DNA of 64,000 nucleotides from assembly GCF_963930865.1 (NCBI RefSeq), contig NZ_CAWVOH010000004.1, positions 44,667-108,666 of the forward strand, in the 5' to 3' direction. The notes beneath the pieces were generated by a model. The model did not search any database. It saw only the letters and a program-made list of their open reading frames with translations, and was not told the origin of the DNA. The stretch comes from Eupransor demetentiae. GTDB taxonomy: Bacteria; Bacillota; Bacilli; Lactobacillales; Lactobacillaceae. How positions within the stretch are numbered: position 1 is the stretch's first letter; the number at the start of each line of letters is the position of its first letter. The position numbers and the translations under genes were made by a program. Below, piece after piece: positions 1-6,070 of the stretch.

Positions 1-9
1 TGAGAACAT
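1..9 (-). CDS. Partial sixth copy of the 40-residue peptide gene (first codons only)
   Basis: The window begins inside another array copy: the minus strand reads ATG TTC TCA from position 9, giving Met-Phe-Ser, the first three residues of every other copy. A ribosome binding site (GGGAAAGGAG) stands just upstream at about 20-30 and an extended -10 box (TGGTATAAT) at 42-50. The rest of the gene lies outside the window. Confidence 0.8.
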
Positions 10-41
10 GTATTCAAACTCCTTTCCCTATTGATACTTTC

Positions 42-50
42 ATTATACCA
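42..50 (-). promoter_or_regulatory. Extended -10 promoter of the partial peptide copy
   Basis: TATAAT preceded by TGG on the minus strand (TATAAT at 42-47), about 33 bp upstream of the start codon at 9. No clear -35 hexamer is seen, which fits an extended -10 promoter. Confidence 0.6.
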
Positions 51-121
51 AACTTTCCCGAAAACGATCATTTTATCAAGCCTAAATCGCCAGTCTTAAA
101 CAGATTTTTAAAAAAAGACAG

Positions 122-147
122 CAAAAACGGGCATCCGAAGGTGCTCG
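122..147 (-). terminator. Terminator after peptide copy 1
   Basis: Imperfect GC-rich hairpin with a TTCG loop (129-145), followed on the minus strand by a T-run (123-127) and a second T-run around 112-118. It is the weakest of the array terminators. Confidence 0.6.
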
Positions 148-203
148 TCTTTACTATCTTATTAATTGGAATATTGTGTACGTGTGATTCCTGAGGGTTA
201 ATC

Positions 204-326
204 TTACTTACCGAACAAACGCAAGATAAATGCTCCGACGTTAGCCAATGGGGCGTTGTTTGAGTTTGCTACGTGAGTAGTGTTAGATGAACCTGGCAAG
301 ATGTGCCAAAATGCAATTGAAAACAT
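204..326 (-). CDS. Array peptide copy 1 (40 aa), unknown function
   Basis: Forty-residue peptide too short for usual gene callers. It starts MFSIAFWHILPGSSNTT, continues HVANSNNAPLANV and ends GAFILRLFGK. It is the most diverged copy, with Ala at residues 20 and 25 where the others have Ser and Gly at 31 where they have Phe. The shape is a hydrophobic start, a Ser/Asn-rich uncharged middle and a C-terminal hydrophobic segment with Arg and Lys that could form an amphipathic helix. There is no classical signal peptide, double-glycine leader or cysteine. The ribosome binding site is AAAGGAGA, with ATG at 326. I do not recognise the family; leaderless bacteriocin, signalling peptide or small membrane toxin are possibilities, none shown. 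Confidence 0.85.
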   Translation of the reverse strand: MFSIAFWHILPGSSNTTHVANSNNAPLANVGAFILRLFGK

Positions 327-357
327 GTGTTTATCTCCTTTCCCTCTTGATGTTTTA

Positions 358-385
358 ATTTTAGCATAGGATTCCAAATATACAA
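358..385 (-). promoter_or_regulatory. Promoter of peptide copy 1
   Basis: Minus strand TTGTAT (380-385), 16-bp spacer, TAAAAT (358-363) with an upstream TG forming an extended -10. It lies 32 bp upstream of the start codon. Confidence 0.6.
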
Positions 386-516
386 GAATTATTTTAAATA
401 AATTAAAATATAATACTAATTAAACGCTAATGTTTTGTTTATTTTGTAATATGTTTGTAATAATTATAGATTTTGAACAATTAAATGTGAAAAGTATCTT
501 AAGTAAATTAAAGCAA

Positions 517-548
517 CAAAAAAGCCGACCATCCAAAGATGATCGACT
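517..548 (-). terminator. Terminator after peptide copy 2
   Basis: Ten-bp stem GTCGATCATC / GATGGTCGGC with a TTTG loop, followed by TTTTTT (518-523) on the minus strand. Nearly identical to the terminator at 1401-1432. Confidence 0.9.
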
Positions 549-559
549 CATTAATAATC

Positions 560-682
560 TTACTTTCCAAACAAACGCAAGATGAAAGCAAATACGTTAG
601 CCAATGGGCTGTTGTTTGAGTTGCTTACATGAGTAGTGTTTGATGAACCAGGCAAGATGTGCCAGAAATCCAATGAGAACAT
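560..682 (-). CDS. Array peptide copy 2 (40 aa), unknown function
   Basis: Forty residues: MFSLDFWHILPGSSNTT, then HVSNSNNSPLANV, then FAFILRLFGK. It is identical in protein sequence to copy 3 (829-951), so one arose recently from the other. ATG at 682 follows a strong AAGGAAGGAGA ribosome binding site 7 bp away. The invariant parts across the array are MFS at the start, LPGSSNTT in the centre-left, NSNN, PLANV, and the C-terminal LRLFGK. Conservation of both ends with a polar middle argues for a translated product whose sequence matters. The family is not recognised. Confidence 0.88.
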   Translation of the reverse strand: MFSLDFWHILPGSSNTTHVSNSNNSPLANVFAFILRLFGK

Positions 683-714
683 GTGCTAATCTCCTTCCTT
701 CTCTCGATACTTTG

Positions 715-742
715 AGTATAGCACCTTTCTAAAAAGATGCAA
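715..742 (-). promoter_or_regulatory. Promoter of peptide copy 2
   Basis: Minus strand TTGCAT (737-742), 16-bp spacer, TATACT (715-720), 33 bp upstream of the start codon. Confidence 0.7.
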
Positions 743-757
743 TTATTACAGAGCAAA

Positions 758-789
758 CAAAAAAGCCAGCTGCCCGAAGGCAACTGACC
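758..789 (-). terminator. Terminator after peptide copy 3
   Basis: Stem of ten pairs (GTCAGTTGCC with GGCAGCTGGC, including G-T pairs) and a TTC-type loop, followed by TTTTTT on the minus strand (759-764). Confidence 0.9.
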
Positions 790-828
790 CTTTACCAATG
801 ATAATAAAGTCAAATGACTCTATTGATT

Positions 829-951
829 TTACTTTCCAAACAAACGCAAGATGAAAGCAAATACGTTAGCCAATGGGCTGTTGTTTGAGTTGCTTACATG
901 AGTAGTGTTTGATGAACCAGGCAAGATGTGCCAGAAATCCAATGAGAACAT
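829..951 (-). CDS. Array peptide copy 3 (40 aa), unknown function
   Basis: Encodes exactly the same peptide as copy 2. ATG at 951 is preceded by AAGGAAAGGAG. The promoter (984-1011) differs from that of copy 2 although the ORFs are identical, so the coding part has been kept or homogenised while the upstream region has drifted. The function is unknown; see the array entry for the shared architecture. Confidence 0.88.
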   Translation of the reverse strand: MFSLDFWHILPGSSNTTHVSNSNNSPLANVFAFILRLFGK

Positions 952-983
952 GTGTGTTAGCTCCTTTCCTTCTTGATAACCCT

Positions 984-1011
984 ATTATAACACTATCTAG
1001 ATAAATGACAA
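984..1011 (-). promoter_or_regulatory. Promoter of peptide copy 3
   Basis: Minus strand TTGTCA (1006-1011), 16-bp spacer, perfect TATAAT (984-989), 32 bp upstream of the start codon. Confidence 0.75.
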
Positions 1012-1068
1012 CTTTTTAAAATGTGGTCAGAAAATATTTTCAAAAATATCAGATACATTAAAATGAGA

Positions 1069-1101
1069 AGAAAAAAATCGGCCACCCGAAGGTAGCCGAC
1101 T
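1069..1101 (-). terminator. Terminator after peptide copy 4
   Basis: Stem GTCGGCTACC / GGTGGCCGAT with a TTCG-type loop, followed by a seven-base T-run (1070-1076) on the minus strand. Confidence 0.88.
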
Positions 1102-1139
1102 TTCACCAATGATAACAAGGTCTGTTAACCTTATTTATT

Positions 1140-1262
1140 TTACTTTCCAAACAAACGCAAGATGAATGCAAATACGTTAGCCAATGGGCTGTTGTTTGAG
1201 TTACTTACTTGTGTGGTGTTTGATGAACCAGGCAAGAAGTGTGGGAAATTAATTGAGAACAT
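1140..1262 (-). CDS. Array peptide copy 4 (40 aa), unknown function
   Basis: Forty residues: MFSINFPHFLPGSSNTT, then QVSNSNNSPLANV, then FAFILRLFGK. Copies 4 and 5 form a subtype in which residues 5-9 are NFPHF instead of DFWHI or AFWHI. Gln at residue 18 is unique to this copy. The ribosome binding site is AGGAAGGAG, with ATG at 1262. Its promoter carries the upstream element shared only with copy 5, so the two subtypes differ in both the N-terminal sequence and the promoter. Function unknown. Confidence 0.87.
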   Translation of the reverse strand: MFSINFPHFLPGSSNTTQVSNSNNSPLANVFAFILRLFGK

Positions 1263-1294
1263 GTGCTAAACTCCTTCCTCTCTTTGGTGACTAT

Positions 1295-1323
1295 ATATTA
1301 CAACAAATTACAGAATGTGTCAA
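1295..1323 (-). promoter_or_regulatory. Consensus promoter of peptide copy 4
   Basis: Perfect TTGACA (1318-1323), 17-bp spacer and TAATAT (1295-1300) on the minus strand. Confidence 0.85.
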
Positions 1324-1354
1324 ACATAATACAAATATTACAGCAATGTTACAC
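1318..1354 (-). promoter_or_regulatory. Conserved element upstream of copy 4 promoter
   Basis: A 37-bp block beginning GTGTAACATT and running into the -35 box. It matches the block at 1648-1684 with five differences and contains repeated TGTAA motifs about 11 bp apart. It is absent upstream of copies 1-3. Likely an activator or repressor site; the binding protein is unknown. Confidence 0.6.
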
Positions 1355-1400
1355 ATATTTATTCAAAGTGTTTATCAATACATTCAATGATTAAAGACAT

Positions 1401-1432
1401 CAAAAAAGCCGACCATCCGAAGATGATCGACT
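1401..1432 (-). terminator. Terminator after peptide copy 5
   Basis: Stem GTCGATCATC / GATGGTCGGC with a TTCG loop, followed by TTTTTT on the minus strand (1402-1407). Confidence 0.9.
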
Positions 1433-1469
1433 CGATAAATGACATATTATAGCCATCTACGTATTTATC

Positions 1470-1592
1470 TTACTTACCGAACAAACGCAAGAAGAATGAG
1501 AATACGTTAGCCAATGGGCTGTTGTTTGAGTTGCTTACGTGCGTGGTGTTTGATGAACCAGGCAAGAAGTGTGGGAAATTAATTGAAAACAT
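1470..1592 (-). CDS. Array peptide copy 5 (40 aa), unknown function
   Basis: Forty residues: MFSINFPHFLPGSSNTT, then HVSNSNNSPLANV, then FSFFLRLFGK. It is the upstream-most copy and differs from copy 4 at residue 18 and in the C-terminal helix (residues 32 and 34). ATG at 1592 follows AAGGAAGGAG. The copy stands directly downstream, in transcription order, of the HAD phosphatase gene that ends at 1714, but has its own strong promoter at 1625-1653. Function unknown. Confidence 0.87.
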   Translation of the reverse strand: MFSINFPHFLPGSSNTTHVSNSNNSPLANVFSFFLRLFGK

Positions 1593-1624
1593 GTGCGAAA
1601 ACTCCTTCCTTAATTGATGAGTTA

Positions 1625-1653
1625 ATATTACAACAAAATAACGATTATGTCAA
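1625..1653 (-). promoter_or_regulatory. Consensus promoter of peptide copy 5
   Basis: Perfect TTGACA (1648-1653), 17-bp spacer and TAATAT (1625-1630) on the minus strand. Confidence 0.87.
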
Positions 1654-1684
1654 ATGTAATACTAAGATTACAGTAATGTTACAC
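1648..1684 (-). promoter_or_regulatory. Conserved element upstream of copy 5 promoter
   Basis: Same block as at 1318-1354, here GTGTAACATTACTGTAAT followed by CTTAGTATTACATTTGACA. It contains GTAAT...ATTAC inverted and TGTAA direct repeats abutting the -35 box. Confidence 0.6.
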
Positions 1685-1713
1685 ACAATAGATAAATCTG
1701 TTCATTTAGTCTA

Positions 1714-2526
1714 TTAAAGCACGTACTTTTTGATTGCTTCGGCAACACCATCATGGTTATTGTCAGTAGTTTGGACGTTGGCCAACTCTTTAATTGAGTC
1801 AATGGCGTTCCCCATGGCAACGCCAATCCCAGCTTGTCCAATCATCGAATGATCGTTTTCCTGGTCACCAATGGCCATGGTAGCCTGGCGGTCAACGCCC
1901 AGGATATCAGCAAGGGCCCAGAGGGCGTTTCCCTTTGAGGCATCCTTGTTCATGAATTCGAGGTTATGCGCCGTAGAACGAACGACAGCAGTGCTTTCTT
2001 TGATGGCAGCTGGCACGGCAGCTTGCACACGGTCAAGTTCTTCTTCGTTGGCCATGGCGATGCCCTTAATGAAATCAATATTCTTCAATTCGGACATGTC
2101 ATCAAAGACCGTCAAAGGCAAGTCAACCAAGACGTTTTCATAGCTGGCCCAATAGCCTACCTTGTGGTCAAGCGTATAAGCCTGGTCAGCGCTTTCAACT
2201 TGGACATAGGTCTTTTCGGCTTCCATGAAGGCGTTAATGGCTTCAAATTGCTCAAATGATAGTTCGGCCCGGAAAAGCGTCTTGTGGCCTGAGGCAGACA
2301 TCATGAGGCCACCATTATGGGTAATTACGTACTGATCGTCGCTATTCATACCAAGCTCATTCAAGATATCACGGACACCACTTAAAGGGCGGCCGGTCGT
2401 GATAACAACCTTTACACCCTTCGCTTCAGCAGCGTGGATTGCATCCTTAACGGCAGGCGTGATTTCATGCTTGTCGTTGAGGAGCGTTCCATCGATATCA
2501 ATTGAAACAATTTTAATGTCAGTCAT
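1714..2526 (-). CDS. Cof-type HAD-IIB sugar-phosphate phosphatase
   Basis: 270-residue cytosolic hydrolase of the haloacid dehalogenase superfamily, subclass IIB (Cof/YidA-like). The nucleophile motif is DIDGTLL at about residues 10-16, so Asp10 would form the phospho-enzyme and Asp12 act as acid/base. Motif II is TTGRPL near residue 44, and the C-terminal metal site is IGDQENDHSM near 217. Family members dephosphorylate sugar phosphates, FMN or similar metabolites; the substrate cannot be read from sequence. ATG at 2526 follows GGAGATAAAG. It lies downstream of phosphoketolase but behind that gene's terminator, so it is probably transcribed separately. Confidence 0.9.
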   Translation of the reverse strand: MTDIKIVSIDIDGTLLNDKHEITPAVKDAIHAAEAKGVKVVITTGRPLSGVRDILNELGMNSDDQYVITHNGGLMMSASGHKTLFRAELSFEQFEAINAFMEAEKTYVQVESADQAYTLDHKVGYWASYENVLVDLPLTVFDDMSELKNIDFIKGIAMANEEELDRVQAAVPAAIKESTAVVRSTAHNLEFMNKDASKGNALWALADILGVDRQATMAIGDQENDHSMIGQAGIGVAMGNAIDSIKELANVQTTDNNHDGVAEAIKKYVL

Positions 2527-2605
2527 TACGCTTTATCTCCATTTTTTGGCTTAAAATTCGTATTTCTATTATAACAAATCCCAACACTATGCGTTTTCAT
2601 TCCAC

Positions 2606-2637
2606 AAAAAAAGAACCGGGAAACCGGTCCTTTTTGT
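2606..2637 (-). terminator. Terminator of phosphoketolase gene
   Basis: GGACCGG TTTC CCGGTTC hairpin followed by seven T on the minus strand; an A-run on the other side could also make it work in the plus direction. Confidence 0.9.
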
Positions 2638-2646
2638 AATATCAGC

Positions 2647-5100
2647 TTACTTAAGAGCTGACCACTTCCAGTCAGTGAATTCAGGAATATCATGTCCTTC
2701 TTCACGAGTAACCTTCATGTGCTTTGCCAAGATGTCGTCCATCTTTGAGATGAATGTATCAGCAGCAGCTTGGTCAATTACGCCACGTCCTGAAAGAACG
2801 CTAACGGCTTCCTTAGCTTGGTGGAAGCGATCCAAGTGTGAGTATACACGCATGTCGTAAGTGGTAGTGATGTCACCATCTTCACGGTAACCGTGAACAT
2901 ACACGTCACCGCGGAACTTACGTTCGAAGAAGAATGATTCTACCAAGTCTTCGTAACCGTGGTATCCGAAGATTACAGGAGTGTCAGCTTGGAAGAACTT
3001 GTTGAATTGGTCATCTGACAATTCACGTTCGTCGTTACCGGCAGCTTCTGACTTCTTCTGCAAACGAAGCAATTCAACAACGTTTACATAGCGGAACTTA
3101 ACTTCAGGGAATTCCTGGTTAACCAACCACAATGCGGCCAAAGTTTCGATAGTAGGTTCAGTACCAGCTGAGGCAAAGGTAATGTCAACATCACCATTGA
3201 TTGCAGTAGAAGCCCATTCGATAGTCTTCAAACCTTCGCTAGCCAATTCTTCGGCTTCATCAGCAGTAAACCACTGTTGACGAGGCTGCTTTGAGATAAC
3301 CATGTGGTTAACCTTTGAGTGTTCTGAGAACGCACGGTCCATAACGGCCAAAGCAGCGTTACCATCGGCTGGCAAGTATTCGCGGATGAAGTTTGACTTC
3401 TTTTCGGCCAAGTGAGTCAACATACCAGGATCCTGGTGAGTGTAACCGTTGTGGTCCTGCTGGAAGGCAGTAGAAGTAGAAATCAAGTTCAATGATGGGT
3501 AGTCATTACGCCATGCTTGTTCTGAAGCGTGACGCAACCACTTGAAGTGCTGAGTGATCATTGAATCAACAACGCGCAAGAATGATTCGTATGATGCGAA
3601 GATTCCAACACGACCAGTCAAAGTGTAACCTTCGAGCCAACCTTCAGCTTGGTGTTCTGAAAGTTGTGCATCCAAGATACGACCTTCTGGCGCTTCATAT
3701 TGGTCGTTAGGGTTCTTAACTTGTTCCATCCACTGACGGTTAGTCGTGTCGAACAAGCTCCACAAACGGTTTGACATGGTTTCGTCAGGTCCGAATACAC
3801 GGAATGACTTAGGGTTCATTTGCATTACCTTTTCAAGGTAAGTTGACAAAGTGAACATGTCCATGTTGTGGTTGGCGTCTGGCAACAAAGTTCCACGGTT
3901 TGAGTCGTCGATCTTGTTGGTGTATGCGTGCCAATCAGGCAAGTCAAGATCCTTAAGATCTTCACCGCGCTTACGACCACCGTTAGTGATTGGGTTAGCT
4001 GACATACGCTTGTCGCCCTTAGGAGCGATAGCCTTGATTTCATCCTTCAATGAACCATCAGCGTTAAACAATTCTTCTGGCTTGTATGAGTTCATCCACT
4101 CTTCGAATTGTGGCAAAGTTTCAAGCTTCTTTTGTGCAAGAGGCAATGGAACTTGGTGGGCACGGAATGAGTTTTCGATAGGCATTCCGTTTTGGTCGTG
4201 GGTAGGACCACCCCAACCCTTAGGAAGGCGAGCAATAATTACAGGCCATGCAGGGATAGTACCATCTTCGTACTTACCGTTTTCACGAGCATCCTTTTGG
4301 ATAGCTTGGATATCTTCGATGGCTTGATCAAAGATCTTAGCAGCCTTTTCGTGGTAAGCCATGTAGTCATGAATGTCATCGTTTTCGATGAAACGAGGTG
4401 AGAATCCAAGTCCTTCGTAGAACTTAGTGATTTCTTCATCTGACATACGTGAGAAGACAGTTGGGTTAGAAATCTTGAATCCGTTCAAATCCAAGATAGG
4501 CAAAACAGCACCATCGTTCTTGGCGTTCAAGAACTTGATTGAGTGCCATGAAGTCATTGATGGACCAGTTTCTGATTCACCATCACCAACAACGGCAAAG
4601 GCGATCTGATCTGGGTTATCCAAAACAGCACCGTAAGCGTGTGACAATGAGTAACCCAATTCTCCACCTTCGTGTAATGAACCTGGAGTTTGAGCAGTCA
4701 TGTGAGATCCAATTCCACCTGGGAATGAAAAACGCTTGAACAAAGTTGACATACCCTTCAAGTCTTGAGTGACTTCAGGATAGTCTTCAGTATATTCACC
4801 ATCAAGGTAAGCGTTCGTAACCATTACCTGGCCACCGTGTCCAGGACCACCAATGTAGAACATGTTCAAGTCGTACTTGTTGATCAAGCGGTTAGCATGA
4901 GCATACAAGAAAGTCTGACCTGAGATAGTTCCCCAGTGTCCAATTGGCTTAACCTTAACATCTTCAGCCTGAATTGGGGTATTTGTTACAGAGAACAATG
5001 GATTGCTCTTAAGAAAGATCATTCCAGCTGACAAGTAGTTGGTTGCACGCCACCACTTATCAACGAGTTCCAAGTAATCTTTTGAATTGTAATCAACCAT
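2647..5100 (-). CDS. xpkA: Xylulose-5-phosphate / fructose-6-phosphate phosphoketolase
   Basis: 817 residues, the normal length of the family. The TPP-dependent enzyme cleaves xylulose 5-phosphate with phosphate to acetyl phosphate and glyceraldehyde 3-phosphate, the key step of heterolactic fermentation. Visible family signatures are EGGELGYSLSHAYG near residue 145, the TPP-binding GDGESETG near 172 and FGPDETMSNRLW near 440. The reading frame is dominated by preferred codons, as expected of a highly expressed gene. ATG at 5100 has an AAGGAG 11 bp upstream and a good promoter at 5172-5200. With zwf and rpiA elsewhere in the window it outlines the 6-phosphogluconate/phosphoketolase pathway. 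The neighbouring GntR-type regulator may control it. Confidence 0.97.
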   Translation of the reverse strand: MVDYNSKDYLELVDKWWRATNYLSAGMIFLKSNPLFSVTNTPIQAEDVKVKPIGHWGTISGQTFLYAHANRLINKYDLNMFYIGGPGHGGQVMVTNAYLDGEYTEDYPEVTQDLKGMSTLFKRFSFPGGIGSHMTAQTPGSLHEGGELGYSLSHAYGAVLDNPDQIAFAVVGDGESETGPSMTSWHSIKFLNAKNDGAVLPILDLNGFKISNPTVFSRMSDEEITKFYEGLGFSPRFIENDDIHDYMAYHEKAAKIFDQAIEDIQAIQKDARENGKYEDGTIPAWPVIIARLPKGWGGPTHDQNGMPIENSFRAHQVPLPLAQKKLETLPQFEEWMNSYKPEELFNADGSLKDEIKAIAPKGDKRMSANPITNGGRKRGEDLKDLDLPDWHAYTNKIDDSNRGTLLPDANHNMDMFTLSTYLEKVMQMNPKSFRVFGPDETMSNRLWSLFDTTNRQWMEQVKNPNDQYEAPEGRILDAQLSEHQAEGWLEGYTLTGRVGIFASYESFLRVVDSMITQHFKWLRHASEQAWRNDYPSLNLISTSTAFQQDHNGYTHQDPGMLTHLAEKKSNFIREYLPADGNAALAVMDRAFSEHSKVNHMVISKQPRQQWFTADEAEELASEGLKTIEWASTAINGDVDITFASAGTEPTIETLAALWLVNQEFPEVKFRYVNVVELLRLQKKSEAAGNDERELSDDQFNKFFQADTPVIFGYHGYEDLVESFFFERKFRGDVYVHGYREDGDITTTYDMRVYSHLDRFHQAKEAVSVLSGRGVIDQAAADTFISKMDDILAKHMKVTREEGHDIPEFTDWKWSALK

Positions 5101-5171
5101 AGATTCCAGTACTCCTTAGTGTTTTTACGAGAATTCATAAACACGAATTTGCTCCGTTATTTACAGTTACC

Positions 5172-5200
5172 AGTATAAGGGATGCTTTCATTCAATTCAA
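5172..5200 (-). promoter_or_regulatory. Promoter of xpkA
   Basis: Minus strand TTGAAT (5195-5200), 17-bp spacer, TATACT (5172-5177), leaving a leader of about 65 nt. Confidence 0.75.
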
Positions 5201-5235
5201 GAAAAAAAGCCCGATTGGTCCGGGATTTTTAGCAT
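5201..5235 (-). terminator. Terminator of the GntR-type regulator gene
   Basis: CCCG...CGGG hairpin with a seven-base T-run on the minus strand (5203-5209), between the regulator stop and the xpkA promoter. Confidence 0.8.
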
Positions 5236-5255
5236 TTTGGTCGTATATTAAATTA

Positions 5256-5273
5256 AATTGGTAGGTACCAATT
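5256..5273. promoter_or_regulatory. Perfect palindrome, candidate GntR operator 1
   Basis: AATTGGTAGGTACCAATT: two 8-bp arms around GG. It overlaps the regulator stop codon and lies about 55 bp upstream of the xpkA -35 box. It shares AATTGGT...ACCA with the second palindrome at 6022-6034. Confidence 0.5.
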
Positions 5274-6000
5274 ATTCGGAATCCAAGGAAACGAAAGCAT
5301 TGTAACGCAAGTAACGGTAATGCAAACGCATCGTTGAGTATTCCAAAGGGGTGCCATCGTCCATGAAGAAAATTCCTTCCATGATACCGACTGGTTCGGT
5401 TGGTTTTAGATGAAGCAATTTCTGGTCATCGGGCGTGCTAGGCTCAGCCATGATGGTCATAAAGGACTTGGTCACAGAACGCGACTTTTTCTGTTCAACG
5501 TACTCGTAAATCGACTTGGCCACAATATCGCGGTTCAATCCCGGCAGCAAAGAAATGGGCACGTAACCTGACTCAATCATGAAGGGCTGGTCCTTGATAC
5601 TGCGCAACCGTTTGATTTCGTAAACAAAATCGCCTTCATTAAGGAAGAGGGCTTGCTGCTGTTCGGGCGTGGCCGGCACCACTTTAAAATCTAAAAGCTT
5701 AATGCTGGGGGCTTCCCCGTTAATTCGGAAAGAATCCGAGACCCCTAGATTGGAACCTTCCTGCTGGAAAATGGCTTGGTTCTTTAAGTAAAGAGGATTC
5801 ACGAAAGTCCCACTACCGCGCTTTTTGAAAATAATACCCTGCTGGACGAGGACGTTAAGCGCACGCTTAATCGAAGAACGGGAAACATCGTACTCCAAAG
5901 CCAAGCTACGTTCGTCCGGTAGCTTGAGATCTTGGTACTTGCCCTGATAAATTTTTTGTTTAATATCGGCTTGCACCGAAACATAGATAGCATCTGACAT
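5272..6000 (-). CDS. GntR-family (HutC/UTRA) transcriptional regulator
   Basis: 242 residues. The N-terminal winged helix-turn-helix (about 1-70) contains the family pattern LPDERSLALEYDVSRSSIKR and ends with the wing GIIFKKRGSGTFV. The rest (about 90-235) is a UTRA ligand-binding domain, which in relatives senses sugar phosphates or similar metabolites. It sits between xpkA and a divergent YbaK-type gene. Two related palindromes, at its stop codon and just upstream of its start, are plausible operators for self-control and for xpkA. The ribosome binding site is weak; ATG at 6000 lies 9 bp after a TGGTATGAT extended -10, so the leader would be very short. Confidence 0.88.
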   Translation of the reverse strand: MSDAIYVSVQADIKQKIYQGKYQDLKLPDERSLALEYDVSRSSIKRALNVLVQQGIIFKKRGSGTFVNPLYLKNQAIFQQEGSNLGVSDSFRINGEAPSIKLLDFKVVPATPEQQQALFLNEGDFVYEIKRLRSIKDQPFMIESGYVPISLLPGLNRDIVAKSIYEYVEQKKSRSVTKSFMTIMAEPSTPDDQKLLHLKPTEPVGIMEGIFFMDDGTPLEYSTMRLHYRYLRYNAFVSLDSE

Positions 6001-6021
6001 AGTAATCTCATCATACCATAA

Positions 6022-6034
6022 ATTGGTCCGACCA
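6022..6034. promoter_or_regulatory. Imperfect palindrome, candidate GntR operator 2
   Basis: AATTGGTCCGACCA around 6021-6034 contains TGGTC-C-GACCA. It lies between the divergent regulator and YbaK-type genes and overlaps the likely regulator promoter. Confidence 0.45.
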
Positions 6035-6053
6035 GACGCCGTGATTGGCTGAA

Positions 6054-6064
6054 TGTGCTAAAAT
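6054..6064 (+). promoter_or_regulatory. Extended -10 promoter of the YbaK-type gene
   Basis: TGTGCTAAAAT with TAAAAT at 6059-6064, only 6 bp before the ATG at 6071. Transcription would start at or next to the start codon, implying a leaderless or near-leaderless mRNA. Confidence 0.5.
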
Positions 6065-6070
6065 AAAGCT

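Larger units (their letters stand above)
1..1700 (-). repeat. Tandem array of a 40-codon peptide gene (five full copies plus one partial)
   Basis: Five complete ORFs of 123 bp (204-326, 560-682, 829-951, 1140-1262, 1470-1592) and the first three codons of a sixth (1-9) lie head to tail on the minus strand, with start-to-start distances of 269-356 bp. Each unit holds a promoter, an AGGAG-type ribosome binding site, the ORF and a hairpin plus T-run. The copies at 560 and 829 encode identical peptides, so duplication continued recently, while the ends of the array have diverged. The terminators of the 560 and 1470 copies are nearly the same sequence, so the duplicated unit includes the terminator. 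The array continues left out of the window. Confidence 0.93.

Noticed and set aside
625..813. 62-residue minus-strand ORF across the array
   Set aside because: It runs out of phase through one peptide copy and the neighbouring promoter, has no ribosome binding site and is not repeated at other copies.
1..1700. Possible CRISPR-like or non-coding repeat array
   Set aside because: Repeat units are about 270-360 bp and each keeps an intact 40-codon ORF with signals in place; there are no short direct repeats with unique spacers.
3851..4327. 158-residue ORF antisense to xpkA
   Set aside because: Shadow of a strongly codon-biased gene; no ribosome binding site or recognisable domain.
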